Positions 8,518 to 16,767 of a stretch of DNA of 64,000 nt are shown here, one piece after another. Below the pieces are notes generated by a model that saw only the letters and a list, made by a program, of their open reading frames with translations, did not search any database and was not told the DNA's origin. This DNA comes from Rathayibacter sp. SW19 (GTDB taxonomy: Bacteria; Actinomycetota; Actinomycetes; Actinomycetales; Microbacteriaceae). The DNA lies in contig NZ_CP133020.1 in NCBI RefSeq assembly GCF_030866825.1, forward strand, positions 124,001 through 188,000, written 5' to 3'. How positions within the stretch are numbered: the first letter of the stretch is position 1; each line of letters begins with the position of its first letter. Position numbers and translations under genes: made by a program.

Positions 8518-10068
8518 ATGACTGAGCTTTCTCGCCGGAGGGTTCTCGCGCTGGGCGCTGCAGGCGCTGCCGGGCTGCTTTTAAGCGGATGTGCTCCGGC
8601 GAATCCCGCATACACGCCGACTCCGACGGTGACCCCCGTCGGCCCACCCGACTGGACTGCGCTCGCCGGCTCGATCACCGGAAAGCTGTTTCGGCCGGGG
8701 CAGAGCGGATATGATCAGGCCAAGCTCACGCAGAACCCGAGCTACGACAACGCGCAACCGCTGGCCGTTCTGAGCGCGGCGGCCGCGGCGGATGTCGCCT
8801 CGGCGCTGGCATTCGCCACGAAGTACCGGGTGCCGCTCGCGCTGCGAGCCGGCGGCCACAGCTACCCCGGTTGGTCGTCGGGCGGGGCATCCGGAACCGG
8901 AATGCCATCGTCGCTTGTGATCGACACCAGCGGTCTGAATCAGGTGACCGTTGCGGCGGACGGAACCGCAACGGTGGGTGCCGGCGCATCCCTCGCAGAG
9001 GTGTATTCGACACTCGGCAACGCAGGCAGGGCGCTCGCAGGCGGCTCATGCGCCACGGTCGGCGCGGCCGGTTTGACGCTGGGCGGCGGCGTCGGTGTGC
9101 TCGTGCGCGCATACGGCCTGACCTGCGATGCGCTGACCGCTGCGCAGATCGTCACGGCTGACGGCACGATCCGCACGGTGAACTCGAGCACAGACTCCGA
9201 CCTGTACTGGGCGTGCCGCGGCGGTGGCGGCGGGCATCTCGGAGTCGTCACCTCGCTCACCTTCAGCACCCGGCCGGCACCGCAGGTGACGATGTTCTAC
9301 CTGAGCTGGTCGATGGCGTCGGCGGCATCCGTCATTGCGGCGTGGCAGAATTGGGCCCCGGCTGCAGACCCGAAGCTGTGGGCAACGCTCAAACTGCTCG
9401 GCGGGCAGAGCCACTCCGGCGGACCGGGCATCTCGATGTCGGGCACCTGGATCGGGGACCCCGGTGCGCTCGATGCGCAGTTTGCGCCGTTCCTTGCAGC
9501 AATCGACGGAGCGCTGACCGAGAAGGACGTCAACACGCGCAGCTACCTCGACGCGATGATGCGTTACGCAGGCTGCGCGAATACGCCGGTCACGCAGTGC
9601 AACACGGCTCCAGGTGGCGCACTGACCCGCGAACCGTTCGCCAACACGTCGCACGTTGCCTACCAGCCGTTGACCAGTGCCGGTATCGCAGCGTTGATCG
9701 CTCAGGTGCAGACGGCGCAGGCCGTGCCCGGCCTGACGGAAGGCGGGATCTCGATGGATGCGCTCGGCGGCGCTGTCGCATCCCTCGCCCCGGACGCCAC
9801 CGCCTTCGTTCATCGCAAGGCACTGATGACGGTGCAGTACACGTCGACCTTCGCGGTCGGCGCGGACCCGGCGCCGTACTTCGACTACGTGCGCGGATTC
9901 CGCACGGCGATGACGCCGTACTGGGGGCAGAGCGCCTATGTCAACTATGCGGACGCGACGCTGGCGAACCCGTCGGCAGCGTATTTCGGCGACAACGCTA
10001 CGCGTCTGAAGCAGATCGCGCAGAAGTATGACCCGAAAGGGCTATTCACTCAGCCGCAAGGCTATTAG
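8518..10068 (+). CDS. FAD-binding oxidoreductase (BBE family), Tat-exported lipoprotein
   Basis: 516 aa. The N-terminus SRRRVLALGAAGAAGLLLSGC combines a twin-arginine motif with a lipobox ending in Cys at about residue 25, so the protein is probably exported folded and lipid-anchored. The FAD_binding_4 domain includes RAGGHSYPGWSSG, where the His usually carries covalent FAD, and GGGVGVLVRAYGL; the C-terminal BBE segment ends YDPKGLFTQPQGY. Relatives oxidise sugars, alkaloids or polyphenols with O2; the substrate here is unknown. It stands alone and is followed by a palindromic repeat. Confidence 0.9.
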   Translation: MTELSRRRVLALGAAGAAGLLLSGCAPANPAYTPTPTVTPVGPPDWTALAGSITGKLFRPGQSGYDQAKLTQNPSYDNAQPLAVLSAAAAADVASALAFATKYRVPLALRAGGHSYPGWSSGGASGTGMPSSLVIDTSGLNQVTVAADGTATVGAGASLAEVYSTLGNAGRALAGGSCATVGAAGLTLGGGVGVLVRAYGLTCDALTAAQIVTADGTIRTVNSSTDSDLYWACRGGGGGHLGVVTSLTFSTRPAPQVTMFYLSWSMASAASVIAAWQNWAPAADPKLWATLKLLGGQSHSGGPGISMSGTWIGDPGALDAQFAPFLAAIDGALTEKDVNTRSYLDAMMRYAGCANTPVTQCNTAPGGALTREPFANTSHVAYQPLTSAGIAALIAQVQTAQAVPGLTEGGISMDALGGAVASLAPDATAFVHRKALMTVQYTSTFAVGADPAPYFDYVRGFRTAMTPYWGQSAYVNYADATLANPSAAYFGDNATRLKQIAQKYDPKGLFTQPQGY

Positions 10069-10073
10069 TCGCG

Positions 10074-10170
10074 GGTCTCGATACGCTCGCCCTTCGGCAA
10101 GCTCAGGGACCGTCGACCACCGTGGTGGTGGTCGAGTAGCGCGCGAGGGACGAGCACGCGTATCGAGACC
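10074..10170. repeat. Complete copy of the interspersed palindromic repeat
   Basis: Starts GGTCTCGATACGCTCGCC and ends CGTATCGAGACC, with a central TCGACCACCGTGGTGGTGGT core, so both ends can pair in a long hairpin. The arms also carry the subsequences CTTCGGCAAGCTCAGGGACCG and TGGTCGAGTAG found in other copies. It lies between two convergent genes and may double as a terminator. Confidence 0.8.
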
Positions 10171-10190
10171 TCGTGCGTTGGTCCTCGGCT

Positions 10191-10823
10191 CTACTCGATC
10201 GCCGGAGGCTTGTACTCCGAGTCGAGCACCGCGTAGATCGCCATGTCGTGCCACTCACCGTCGACGAGTTCGCGTTCGCGCAGCAATGCCTCTTGGCGCA
10301 TCCCGACGAGTTCGCACAGCCGAGCGGATGCCTCATTCCTGGCATCGAGCTCTGCGAAGACCCGGTGTGCACCGAGTGTGTTGAAGCACAGATCGAGCAG
10401 CGCGTGCGCAGCCTCTGTGGCGAACCCGTGTCCGTGAGCCGCAGGGTGAAAGACCCAACCGACTTCGAACTGCGCATCCGCCTTGCTCTTCAGAAACACG
10501 CTGACGTCGCCGATTGCCCGGCCATTCTCGCCCTCACCGGCTGCGTCGGGCAGCTCGACGGCGTAGATGAGCCCGTCACCGTCATGGGTGAGCTGGTCCA
10601 TAGCCAGACGCTTCACGAGGTTGCGCGACGGCTCATCGTGGTCGTGCACCTCCCAGCGCAGGTAGCGCACAACGGCCTTGCGCTTCTGGTACTCGGCGTG
10701 CATCGAATCGAGGTCGTCCTTGGTCAACGGACGAAGGACCAACCGCTTAGTGATCAGTTCACTGGGAAGATACGGGAGGGAGCCGTCGGCCCGCTCTCTT
10801 GTCTGCGTCGTTGTGTCGGACAT
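10191..10823 (-). CDS. GNAT family N-acetyltransferase (RimJ/RimL type)
   Basis: 210 aa from the ATG at 10823 (nine more codons are open upstream, to 10850). The Acetyltransf_3 fold starts LITKRLVLRPLTKDDL; the acetyl-CoA pyrophosphate loop is in AAHGHGFATEAAHALL, followed by FNTLGAHRVFAELDARNEAS, typical of RimJ/RimL-like enzymes that acetylate ribosomal protein N-termini or small molecules. Substrate unknown. It shares the minus strand with hemA but is separated by 74 bp; the repeat at 10074 lies directly downstream. Confidence 0.88.
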   Translation of the reverse strand: MSDTTTQTRERADGSLPYLPSELITKRLVLRPLTKDDLDSMHAEYQKRKAVVRYLRWEVHDHDEPSRNLVKRLAMDQLTHDGDGLIYAVELPDAAGEGENGRAIGDVSVFLKSKADAQFEVGWVFHPAAHGHGFATEAAHALLDLCFNTLGAHRVFAELDARNEASARLCELVGMRQEALLRERELVDGEWHDMAIYAVLDSEYKPPAIE

Positions 10824-10897
10824 CGCCGCGCCGTCCTCTCGCATCAGCAATAGTGGTTAACTCAACACCGAAAGGCGTGGTTCGAGGGTACCGCTTT

Positions 10898-12223
10898 CTA
10901 CGAGGCCTCTTGACCACTTTCGACCGCCCGCAAGCGCCCAGCGCCAGTTGCCGACTCGGGCTCGATCGCGACGCCGAAGACGGCGTTCGCTCCGGAGATG
11001 AAGGTGTCGGCTTCTCCGTTCCTCGCCAGCTCTCGTGCTCGAACGGATGGCGTGTGCAGCAGGACCCCGACCAGGTGGCGCAGCGCCGCCTCAGTCTGCG
11101 CCGTGTCGGCGGTTTCGCTATCGTGATGGGCGCGCAAACGGTCGATTTCAGCGTCGAGCACCCCGAACACGTGTGAGCGCAACGCCACGAGTGCCGGTTC
11201 GACTTGCTGCTCGGCGGTCTGCGCTGCGAATGCCGCGGCTGCCTGACCGACGATGGCACGGGCATCCGCCTCTGCGCCGAGTTCCTTCAGCGGCGCGTGC
11301 AGGCTGATGGTCTCCAGGTCGAGCAATTCGACGCCGGCCACGCGGGCAACGGCCGGATCCACGTTGCGAGGCAGGCCGAGGTCGATGATCAATCGGCGCT
11401 GTAGCGCGCCGGGCAGCTGCATCGCGGCATCCAGCGTCGCTCGGTCGAGAATCACGGTGGGGGCGACGCTGCACGTGACGACCAGGTCGGAGGAGGCGAC
11501 GGCATCCGCAAGACCGGTGGTCGGCACCGCAGCGATGCCGTGGCTCGTTGCGAACGTGGCAGCGCGCCCTGTGCGTGAAAAGACGCGAATGTCTGTTGCA
11601 CCGCGGTCGCGCAGCGCGGCCAAGCTCGCTCCGGCATACGCGCCGGTACCCACGAGGAGCACGCGGGCTTGCGCCCAATCCGTGATGCGGCTTGCGGCGA
11701 GTTCCAGGGCGAGACGCACGATTGAGCGGCCGGCGCTGGCGATGCCGGTGTTGTTCTTCACCCCGCGGGAGGTGCGGGCGGCGGTTTGGAACAGGCGATC
11801 GAGGTCGCGGGTTACCGTGCCGGCTGCGCGTGCCGCATGCAGGGCGCGGCGCACCTGGCCGGCGATCTCGCCCTCCCCGACGACGATGGATTCCAGGCCG
11901 CTCGAGACGGCGAACAAATGCTCGGCGACGCCACGGTCGCAGATCACGGTGCTGGCCGCGCGCAACTCGTCTTGATCGATCTGGGACGCGGAGCTGATCG
12001 CATCGATCAGGGTTTCGACCGCAACTGCGCGCGCTGCGGTGAGCGGTTCGTCGATGTCGAGGTACGCCTCGAAGCGGTTGCAGGTGGCGAGCACGACGCT
12101 GCCGGAGATTAGTTCAGGGCGCTGGGTACTCAGTGCATCGGTGATCGCACCGGCGTGCCGCTCGAGCCGTTCGAGGAGGTCGAATCGGGCGGTGTGATGA
12201 TTCGAGGTGAAGCAGACAAGCAC
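10898..12223 (-). CDS. hemA: Glutamyl-tRNA reductase
   Basis: 441 aa. First committed step of the C5 heme route: reduces glutamyl-tRNA to glutamate-1-semialdehyde with NADPH. Catalytic Cys48 is in VLATCNRFEAYLD; the NADPH domain begins near ARVLLVGTGAYAG; a helical dimerisation domain fills the C-terminus, ending in an unusual variable tail. The other heme genes are on the opposite strand 7 kb away, so hemA is separately controlled. The start is a GTG with a TAGGCT -10 box 7 nt upstream and no ribosome site, suggesting a leaderless mRNA. Confidence 0.95.
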   Translation of the reverse strand: MLVCFTSNHHTARFDLLERLERHAGAITDALSTQRPELISGSVVLATCNRFEAYLDIDEPLTAARAVAVETLIDAISSASQIDQDELRAASTVICDRGVAEHLFAVSSGLESIVVGEGEIAGQVRRALHAARAAGTVTRDLDRLFQTAARTSRGVKNNTGIASAGRSIVRLALELAASRITDWAQARVLLVGTGAYAGASLAALRDRGATDIRVFSRTGRAATFATSHGIAAVPTTGLADAVASSDLVVTCSVAPTVILDRATLDAAMQLPGALQRRLIIDLGLPRNVDPAVARVAGVELLDLETISLHAPLKELGAEADARAIVGQAAAAFAAQTAEQQVEPALVALRSHVFGVLDAEIDRLRAHHDSETADTAQTEAALRHLVGVLLHTPSVRARELARNGEADTFISGANAVFGVAIEPESATGAGRLRAVESGQEAS

Positions 12224-12230
12224 GAAGGGA

Positions 12231-12236
12231 AGCCTA
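12231..12236 (-). promoter_or_regulatory. -10 box (TAGGCT) for leaderless hemA
   Basis: On the minus strand TAGGCT is separated by 7 nt from the GTG start of hemA at 12223. This spacing places the transcription start at or next to the start codon. Confidence 0.45.
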
Positions 12237-12383
12237 CGCTTGCGCGGCGCCGACCTCGAATCGTGATGTCACGGTTACGGACCCGGCTGGGCGCGGGCCT
12301 CGGGCGCACAATTCACCGAGGCGCACACGTTGCTGTAGTGAGCAATGCGCTCGCGTGCGCAATCCGCGGTGCACAATGTGCTC

Positions 12384-12800
12384 ATGACGCGATACGCGAT
12401 CGATGTTGTCACCGCGATCCGAATGGTGCGTGAAGGCGTTGCCGTGCCTCGGGAACACCAACTCGTTGCCCCGAATCGGCTGCGCTCGGACGCGCTTTCC
12501 ATCTTGTATCGTGCCGTCCGCTCGGGCGACCTGAGCGAGAGCGACGCTCGCGCACAGCTTGACGGAATCACGACCATGCGCATCCGCTTGCTCGGCGACC
12601 GAGTGTCGCGCGCGACCGCCTGGCACATTGCTGCGCAACTCGACTGGGACGACACGGCGGGCGCGGCCGAGTACGTCGCCGTCGCCCAATTGCAGGCGGA
12701 TGCCTTCGTCACCGTCGACGCGCACCTCGCGCGTGCCGTCGCGCATTCCGGCATCGTTGCGGTGGCCCCGTTCGAGGTGCTGGTCTCGCCGTTGGATTGA
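12384..12800 (+). CDS. PIN-domain protein, VapC-like orphan
   Basis: 138 aa. The N-terminus YAIDVVTAIRMVREG provides the first PIN acidic residue, and the C-terminal half AEYVAVAQLQADAFVTVDAHLARA is the standard VapC pattern with two further Asp residues. PIN domains are Mg-dependent ribonucleases, often toxins. No antitoxin gene is visible upstream, where the divergent hemA begins; a CACAAT box 6 nt before the ATG suggests a leaderless transcript. A non-toxin role or loss of the antitoxin are both possible. Confidence 0.72.
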   Translation: MTRYAIDVVTAIRMVREGVAVPREHQLVAPNRLRSDALSILYRAVRSGDLSESDARAQLDGITTMRIRLLGDRVSRATAWHIAAQLDWDDTAGAAEYVAVAQLQADAFVTVDAHLARAVAHSGIVAVAPFEVLVSPLD

Positions 12801-13101
12801 CCGTGGTTGGAGCACACCGGTCCTCGCCCACCAGATCACTCGGGATCCTTACGCGCTGGATTTTCTCGCGATCGATAGCGATGCGGCCGGGCGAGAGCTC
12901 GAGGAGCGGGATCCGTGCTGTCAACGACATCGATCGTGGTGACCTCGTCGAATTGGCGGGGTCATCGATAGTGATCAACGATGTACGCCGTGGATAACTC
13001 CACCGCGATTGCCCGGCCTAAGGCTTGCTTAGCGCTTTCGCCAGCACTTTTCGCGGCGCGAGCTGTGCGCACTACCACAGTCGTGATGTTTCAGTCCTTG
13101 G
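12801..13101. other. Non-coding gap, no confident gene
   Basis: About 300 bp between the PIN gene and the converging regulator. Short open frames exist on both strands (for example minus 12709-12978) but none resembles a known family or has convincing start signals. Possibly remnant DNA. Confidence 0.4.
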
Positions 13102-14061
13102 TCATGACGCCCAAGCGTTGCGGTAGTCGCTGGGCGAGGTGTGCAGGTGGCGGTTGAAAGCAGCACGGAGGCCTGCGGCTGTGCTGAACCCGCATTCGGC
13201 GGCGATCATATCCACGGTCAGTTCGGTGCGTTCAAGCAGTTCTTGGGCGCGTCGGAGTCGTTCGCGCACCAGCCACTCGCCGGGAGTCTGCCCGCAGGTG
13301 TTGAGGAATCGGCGCGTGAGCTGCCGCTCGCTCAGGTGGGCTTGTGCGGCCAGTTCTCGCAGACGGATCGGTTCTGCGAGGTGTTGCAGCGCCCATTCGG
13401 TGACTACAGACAGAGGCGTGGCCTCACGCGCTTCAACAGGAGCAAGCATGTACTGGGCCTGATCAGCAGTGCGGTGGGGCGGTGTCACCATGCGTCGGGC
13501 AAGGGCATTGGCGACGGCAGTGCCGCGATCTTGCCGAACCAACTCTAGGCAGAGGTCGATCGCCGCCGCCGTACCGGCAGAGGTGTGAATACCGTTATCT
13601 TCGGCGTAGATCACGGTCGCATCGACGTTGACACGCGGATAACGGCGGGCCAGCTCTTGAGCGTGCATCCAGTGGGTTGTGGCGCGCCGACCGTCGAGCA
13701 GTCCAGCCTCCGCGAGGACGAACGCGCCGGAGCAAATCGAGGCGATCCTCGCACCACGCTTGTGCGCTTCGCGCACGGCTTCTACGAGCGCGGCTGGCTG
13801 GTGTTCGTGGACGTTGGTGCAGGCGGGAATGATCACGGTGTCTGCGAGCACCAGATCGTCCAACGTGGCCTCGGTTTCGGTGACGAAGCCTCCCGCGATC
13901 CGGGTCTTCGGGACGCCCGCGCAGACCTTGAACTCATACCAAGGATCAGACAGCTCCGGTCGGGCGATCCCGAACACTTCGCAGGGCACGGCGAGTTCGA
14001 AGATTGGTGCGCCGGGCATCACTGCAAGTGCGACACGATGCATGTCTGTTTTGTTGCGCAT
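13102..14061 (-). CDS. GlxA-family transcriptional regulator (DJ-1/PfpI plus AraC HTH)
   Basis: 319 aa from the ATG at 14061; the frame is open further upstream but only across the divergent permease gene. Residues 8-180 form a DJ-1/PfpI domain, with the nucleophile-elbow Cys in IASICSGAFVLAEAGLLDG. The C-terminus is a two-helix AraC DNA-binding domain, LRELAAQAHLSERQLTRRF and DMIAAECGFSTAAGLRAAFNRH. Such proteins usually activate or repress a neighbouring catabolic or transport gene; the divergent APC permease 52 bp away is the obvious target. Confidence 0.93.
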   Translation of the reverse strand: MRNKTDMHRVALAVMPGAPIFELAVPCEVFGIARPELSDPWYEFKVCAGVPKTRIAGGFVTETEATLDDLVLADTVIIPACTNVHEHQPAALVEAVREAHKRGARIASICSGAFVLAEAGLLDGRRATTHWMHAQELARRYPRVNVDATVIYAEDNGIHTSAGTAAAIDLCLELVRQDRGTAVANALARRMVTPPHRTADQAQYMLAPVEAREATPLSVVTEWALQHLAEPIRLRELAAQAHLSERQLTRRFLNTCGQTPGEWLVRERLRRAQELLERTELTVDMIAAECGFSTAAGLRAAFNRHLHTSPSDYRNAWAS

Positions 14062-14113
14062 GGCGTCTACTATGCCACTCGTCAGGATCATGCGACAGCG
14101 ATCGAATGAGGGC

Positions 14114-15514
14114 ATGACTTCTGACACGACATCCTCAGCGCACTCGCCTACTGATGGGGCTCCGACCGGAACGATCGGTCTCTGGCAGGGCGTCGCCTTG
14201 TATGTGTGTGCCATTCTCGGAGCTGGCGTACTCGTGTTGCCCGGGCAAGCAGCTTCACTTGCAGGCCCCGCCTCGCTCCTCGCGTGGCTGTTCAGTGCGC
14301 TGATGGGGGTGCCCCTCGCGTTCACCTTCGCAGCGCTCGCCTCCCACTTTCCCGACGCAGGAGGCGTCGCCACTTACACGGCTCGCGCATTCGGCACCGC
14401 GGCCGGTGGTGTCACCGGGTGGTGGTACTTCATCGCCGGCTCAGTGGGTCAAACCATTGTGCCGCTCACTGCTGGGTACTACGTCGCCGCTGCGGTCGGG
14501 CTCGATCAACGATGGGCGCCAGCGTTCGCGGCCGGAGTGCTCCTCATCGCCGTACTCGCAAATCTCGCAGGGATGAAGATCAGTGCTCGTGTGCAGATCG
14601 GGCTTGCCCTTGGTGTCGCCACAATACTGATCGCGGTGATCCTGGTCGCACTCCCGCAGATCGAACTCACGACATTCTCACGGTTCACCCCGAATGGCGT
14701 AGCGGGGATCGGGCAAGCCGTCATTATTCTCTTCTTCGCGTTCGCTGGCTGGGAGGCCATCGCGCACCTGTCCGCCGAGTTCCGAAACGTCCGTCGCACG
14801 CTCCCGCTTGCAACACTCTTGACCATCGTCATCGTCACCGCGCTCTACCTGAGTGTCGCTTTCGCCGTGGTCGGCACCGGAAGCTATGGCACGCGGGCAC
14901 TCGACCGTGTATCGCTCGGTGCCATCATCCAACATGGTCTTGGGCTGTCGGCCGTCGCCGTCGTCGCCATCTGCGCGGTCGTAATCTGCCTAGGCACAAC
15001 GAACGCGTTTGTTGCTTCAGTATCTCGTCTGGGGTACGCACTCGGCCGCGATGGCTGGGCACCTCGACGCCTTGCTCGGCAGAACAAGAACGGCGTGCCC
15101 GGAATCGCCATCCTCGCAGTTGGCGGCATCGGTGCAGCGGGACTGATCGGTTCTGCGGTCTTCGATTGGGGAACGGACGATATCGTGTTCATCCCCTCCG
15201 TGCTCGTGCTCACGACCTATCTCCTTGGATCTGCCGCAGCCATCAGAATCTTTACCGGCACCAAGCGACTTGTAGCTGTCATCGCGGTCATTATGTTGGC
15301 GGTGACGGTTCCATTTGCCGGATGGCACTTGGTGGTTCCGCTCGTGATTGCCGTATTGGTGGTGCTTCGGCGGCTGGTTGGTCGATTGCACCCTCGATCA
15401 AAAGAACCGCCCGTCAATCGAGAAGAGCAGATCTCTCGCTACGAGCTGGCTGAGCAACTCAAGCGTGTACGACGTGACTCTCTCGAATGGATGCGGTACC
15501 GCTTCCACGTGTGA
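14114..15514 (+). CDS. APC-family amino acid permease
   Basis: 466 aa from the ATG at 14114, which has GAGGG just upstream; the open frame extends further but over the regulator. About twelve membrane helices begin at GLWQGVALYVCAILGAGVLV, which has the conserved APC glycine-rich TM1 break; GWEAIAHLSAEF is the TM6 region. It resembles the YjeH/exporter branch of APC proteins, so efflux as well as uptake of an amino acid or amine is possible. The C-terminal 45 residues are charged and cytoplasmic. Divergent GlxA regulator suggests substrate-responsive control. Confidence 0.9.
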   Translation: MTSDTTSSAHSPTDGAPTGTIGLWQGVALYVCAILGAGVLVLPGQAASLAGPASLLAWLFSALMGVPLAFTFAALASHFPDAGGVATYTARAFGTAAGGVTGWWYFIAGSVGQTIVPLTAGYYVAAAVGLDQRWAPAFAAGVLLIAVLANLAGMKISARVQIGLALGVATILIAVILVALPQIELTTFSRFTPNGVAGIGQAVIILFFAFAGWEAIAHLSAEFRNVRRTLPLATLLTIVIVTALYLSVAFAVVGTGSYGTRALDRVSLGAIIQHGLGLSAVAVVAICAVVICLGTTNAFVASVSRLGYALGRDGWAPRRLARQNKNGVPGIAILAVGGIGAAGLIGSAVFDWGTDDIVFIPSVLVLTTYLLGSAAAIRIFTGTKRLVAVIAVIMLAVTVPFAGWHLVVPLVIAVLVVLRRLVGRLHPRSKEPPVNREEQISRYELAEQLKRVRRDSLEWMRYRFHV

Positions 15515-15612
15515 CTTCAGCGAACGTCCGAGACGCGGGGTTCCTATCGCCACGGGCATCGAAGCTGCGCCGATTACGGTTCCTCCTGCGAACTGCATCG
15601 ATTCCGCCACGT

Positions 15613-15834
15613 TCACGGCACCCGGGCCGCCCTGGCTTTGCCTCCGCCGTCACTTATCAAGATCACGTCGGGGTCGATGAGGTTGATAAGTGCTTGGATA
15701 TCGCCGGTCGTCGCGGCGATCACGAATCGTTTGACGATCTGAGCGTGTTCATTGGGGTCCACTCTGTGCGATCGTCGACGGGAGCGCACCTGGTCGCGCG
15801 CCGATGGGCATGGAAGTCGGTGTCTTTGCTCATC
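15613..15834 (-). pseudogene. Remnant of an ECF sigma factor with SnoaL-like C-terminus (SigJ/ECF41 type)
   Basis: On the minus strand a frame without start codon reads through VDPNEHAQIVKRFVIAATTG and then ALINLIDPDVILISDGGGKA before a premature TGA at 15613. This is the distinctive linker and SnoaL-like start of SigJ/ECF41 sigma factors (family pattern: EHxxVVERFLAA..GD..AL..LLAPDV.L.SDGGGK.RAA). The sigma2 and most of sigma4 region and the rest of the SnoaL domain are missing or shifted. A decayed oxidoreductase lies upstream of it. Confidence 0.65.
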
Positions 15835-15977
15835 CCCTCACATTCGGTTTCTCGGGTTCCGGGGTGGCGGGAGCCGGTGCGCCGGCCCATCGTCCGCGAA
15901 GTGAATCCCGCGCACCACACCACCTCGTGCACTCCCAGCTCGCCGGCGAGATCAGGCGCTGGAGAAACGGTCGCATG

Positions 15978-16178
15978 CTAATGAATGGTCGCGCCGAGTC
16001 GTTGTAGTCCGACTCGAAGGCGGGCGCGAGACCCCGCAGCGAACTCATGCAGCCGGATGCCTTCCACGAACACGTCCCGCGGATTGATCAACACGACGTT
16101 CATGTGACCCTCCGTAGCCCCCGAGGCCAAACGGTTCGCGGCGATAACTCCGGCAAATCCGCACCCGACCGCGATCAC
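15978..16178 (-). pseudogene. N-terminal fragment of an NAD(P)/FAD-dependent oxidoreductase
   Basis: The frame gives VIAVGCGFAGVIAANRLASG followed by NVVLINPRDVFVEGIRLHE, the N-terminal FAD-binding Rossmann fold of NADH-dehydrogenase-like oxidoreductases, and stops after about 66 codons of an expected 360-400. In many actinobacteria such an oxidoreductase is encoded next to an ECF41/SigJ sigma factor, and a sigma remnant is indeed just downstream. The fragment cannot be a working enzyme. Confidence 0.65.
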
Positions 16179-16767
16179 CTTGTGTTATACCACACCCTGC
16201 TCCCGTCATTGTTCCTGGTGTCATACATACGACACGAGGCATGGCTGGTTTGTGACGGGGCAGATGGACCGGCTTCCGCTTACGTTCGTGAAGTATGGCC
16301 CAATGGGACGTTTGCTCCGTCTGTTCGAATGGCCGCCACGTCGGCTGGCAACAACTCGGCTGCTGTCGCGATCACTGCCGAGTTGACTGAGCCATCACGC
16401 ACGCTGCCGCTGACCATTAAAACGCTTGCCATCAATCAACCGTATGCGAACCGGCAGACACGAGACGGGCCGTTCACGATCTCTCGGCTAACGGGCAGGT
16501 CTCTCGTCGGGTATCTTGCCGGCTTCGGAGAGAATGGTGCCACGTTGTTGCTGGTGACTGGTCATCCCGTTGCACTTCGAGGGCTGGGCACACTTCATGA
16601 ACCACGCAATCAGTCTCCAGACCGCGTTCGAGCGCATCCGCTTCGCAAAGCGGCCAGCGACGGCCGCAACAAGGAAAGAACCATACGACCCGGCGTTACA
16701 TGCCCACCTCTCGATCTAACAGCTCACCTAGGTAGATGGCCAAATGGTGATGACCAGATTGTGGTTC
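16179..16767. other. Intergenic stretch, no recognisable gene
   Basis: Lower GC than the surroundings. An open plus-strand frame crosses it but has no recognisable domain, no start signals and atypical codon use. Together with the two remnants before it, it looks like a decaying segment of about 1.2 kb. Confidence 0.45.

Noticed and set aside
7538..8647. 369-codon minus-strand frame across the UPF0126 gene
   Set aside because: Arg-rich shadow frame with no domain; the UPF0126 gene on the same strand in another frame is clearly the real one.
12709..12978. Small minus-strand frame possibly encoding an antitoxin
   Set aside because: No ribbon-helix or AbrB-like pattern, overlap with the PIN gene, and no start signals.
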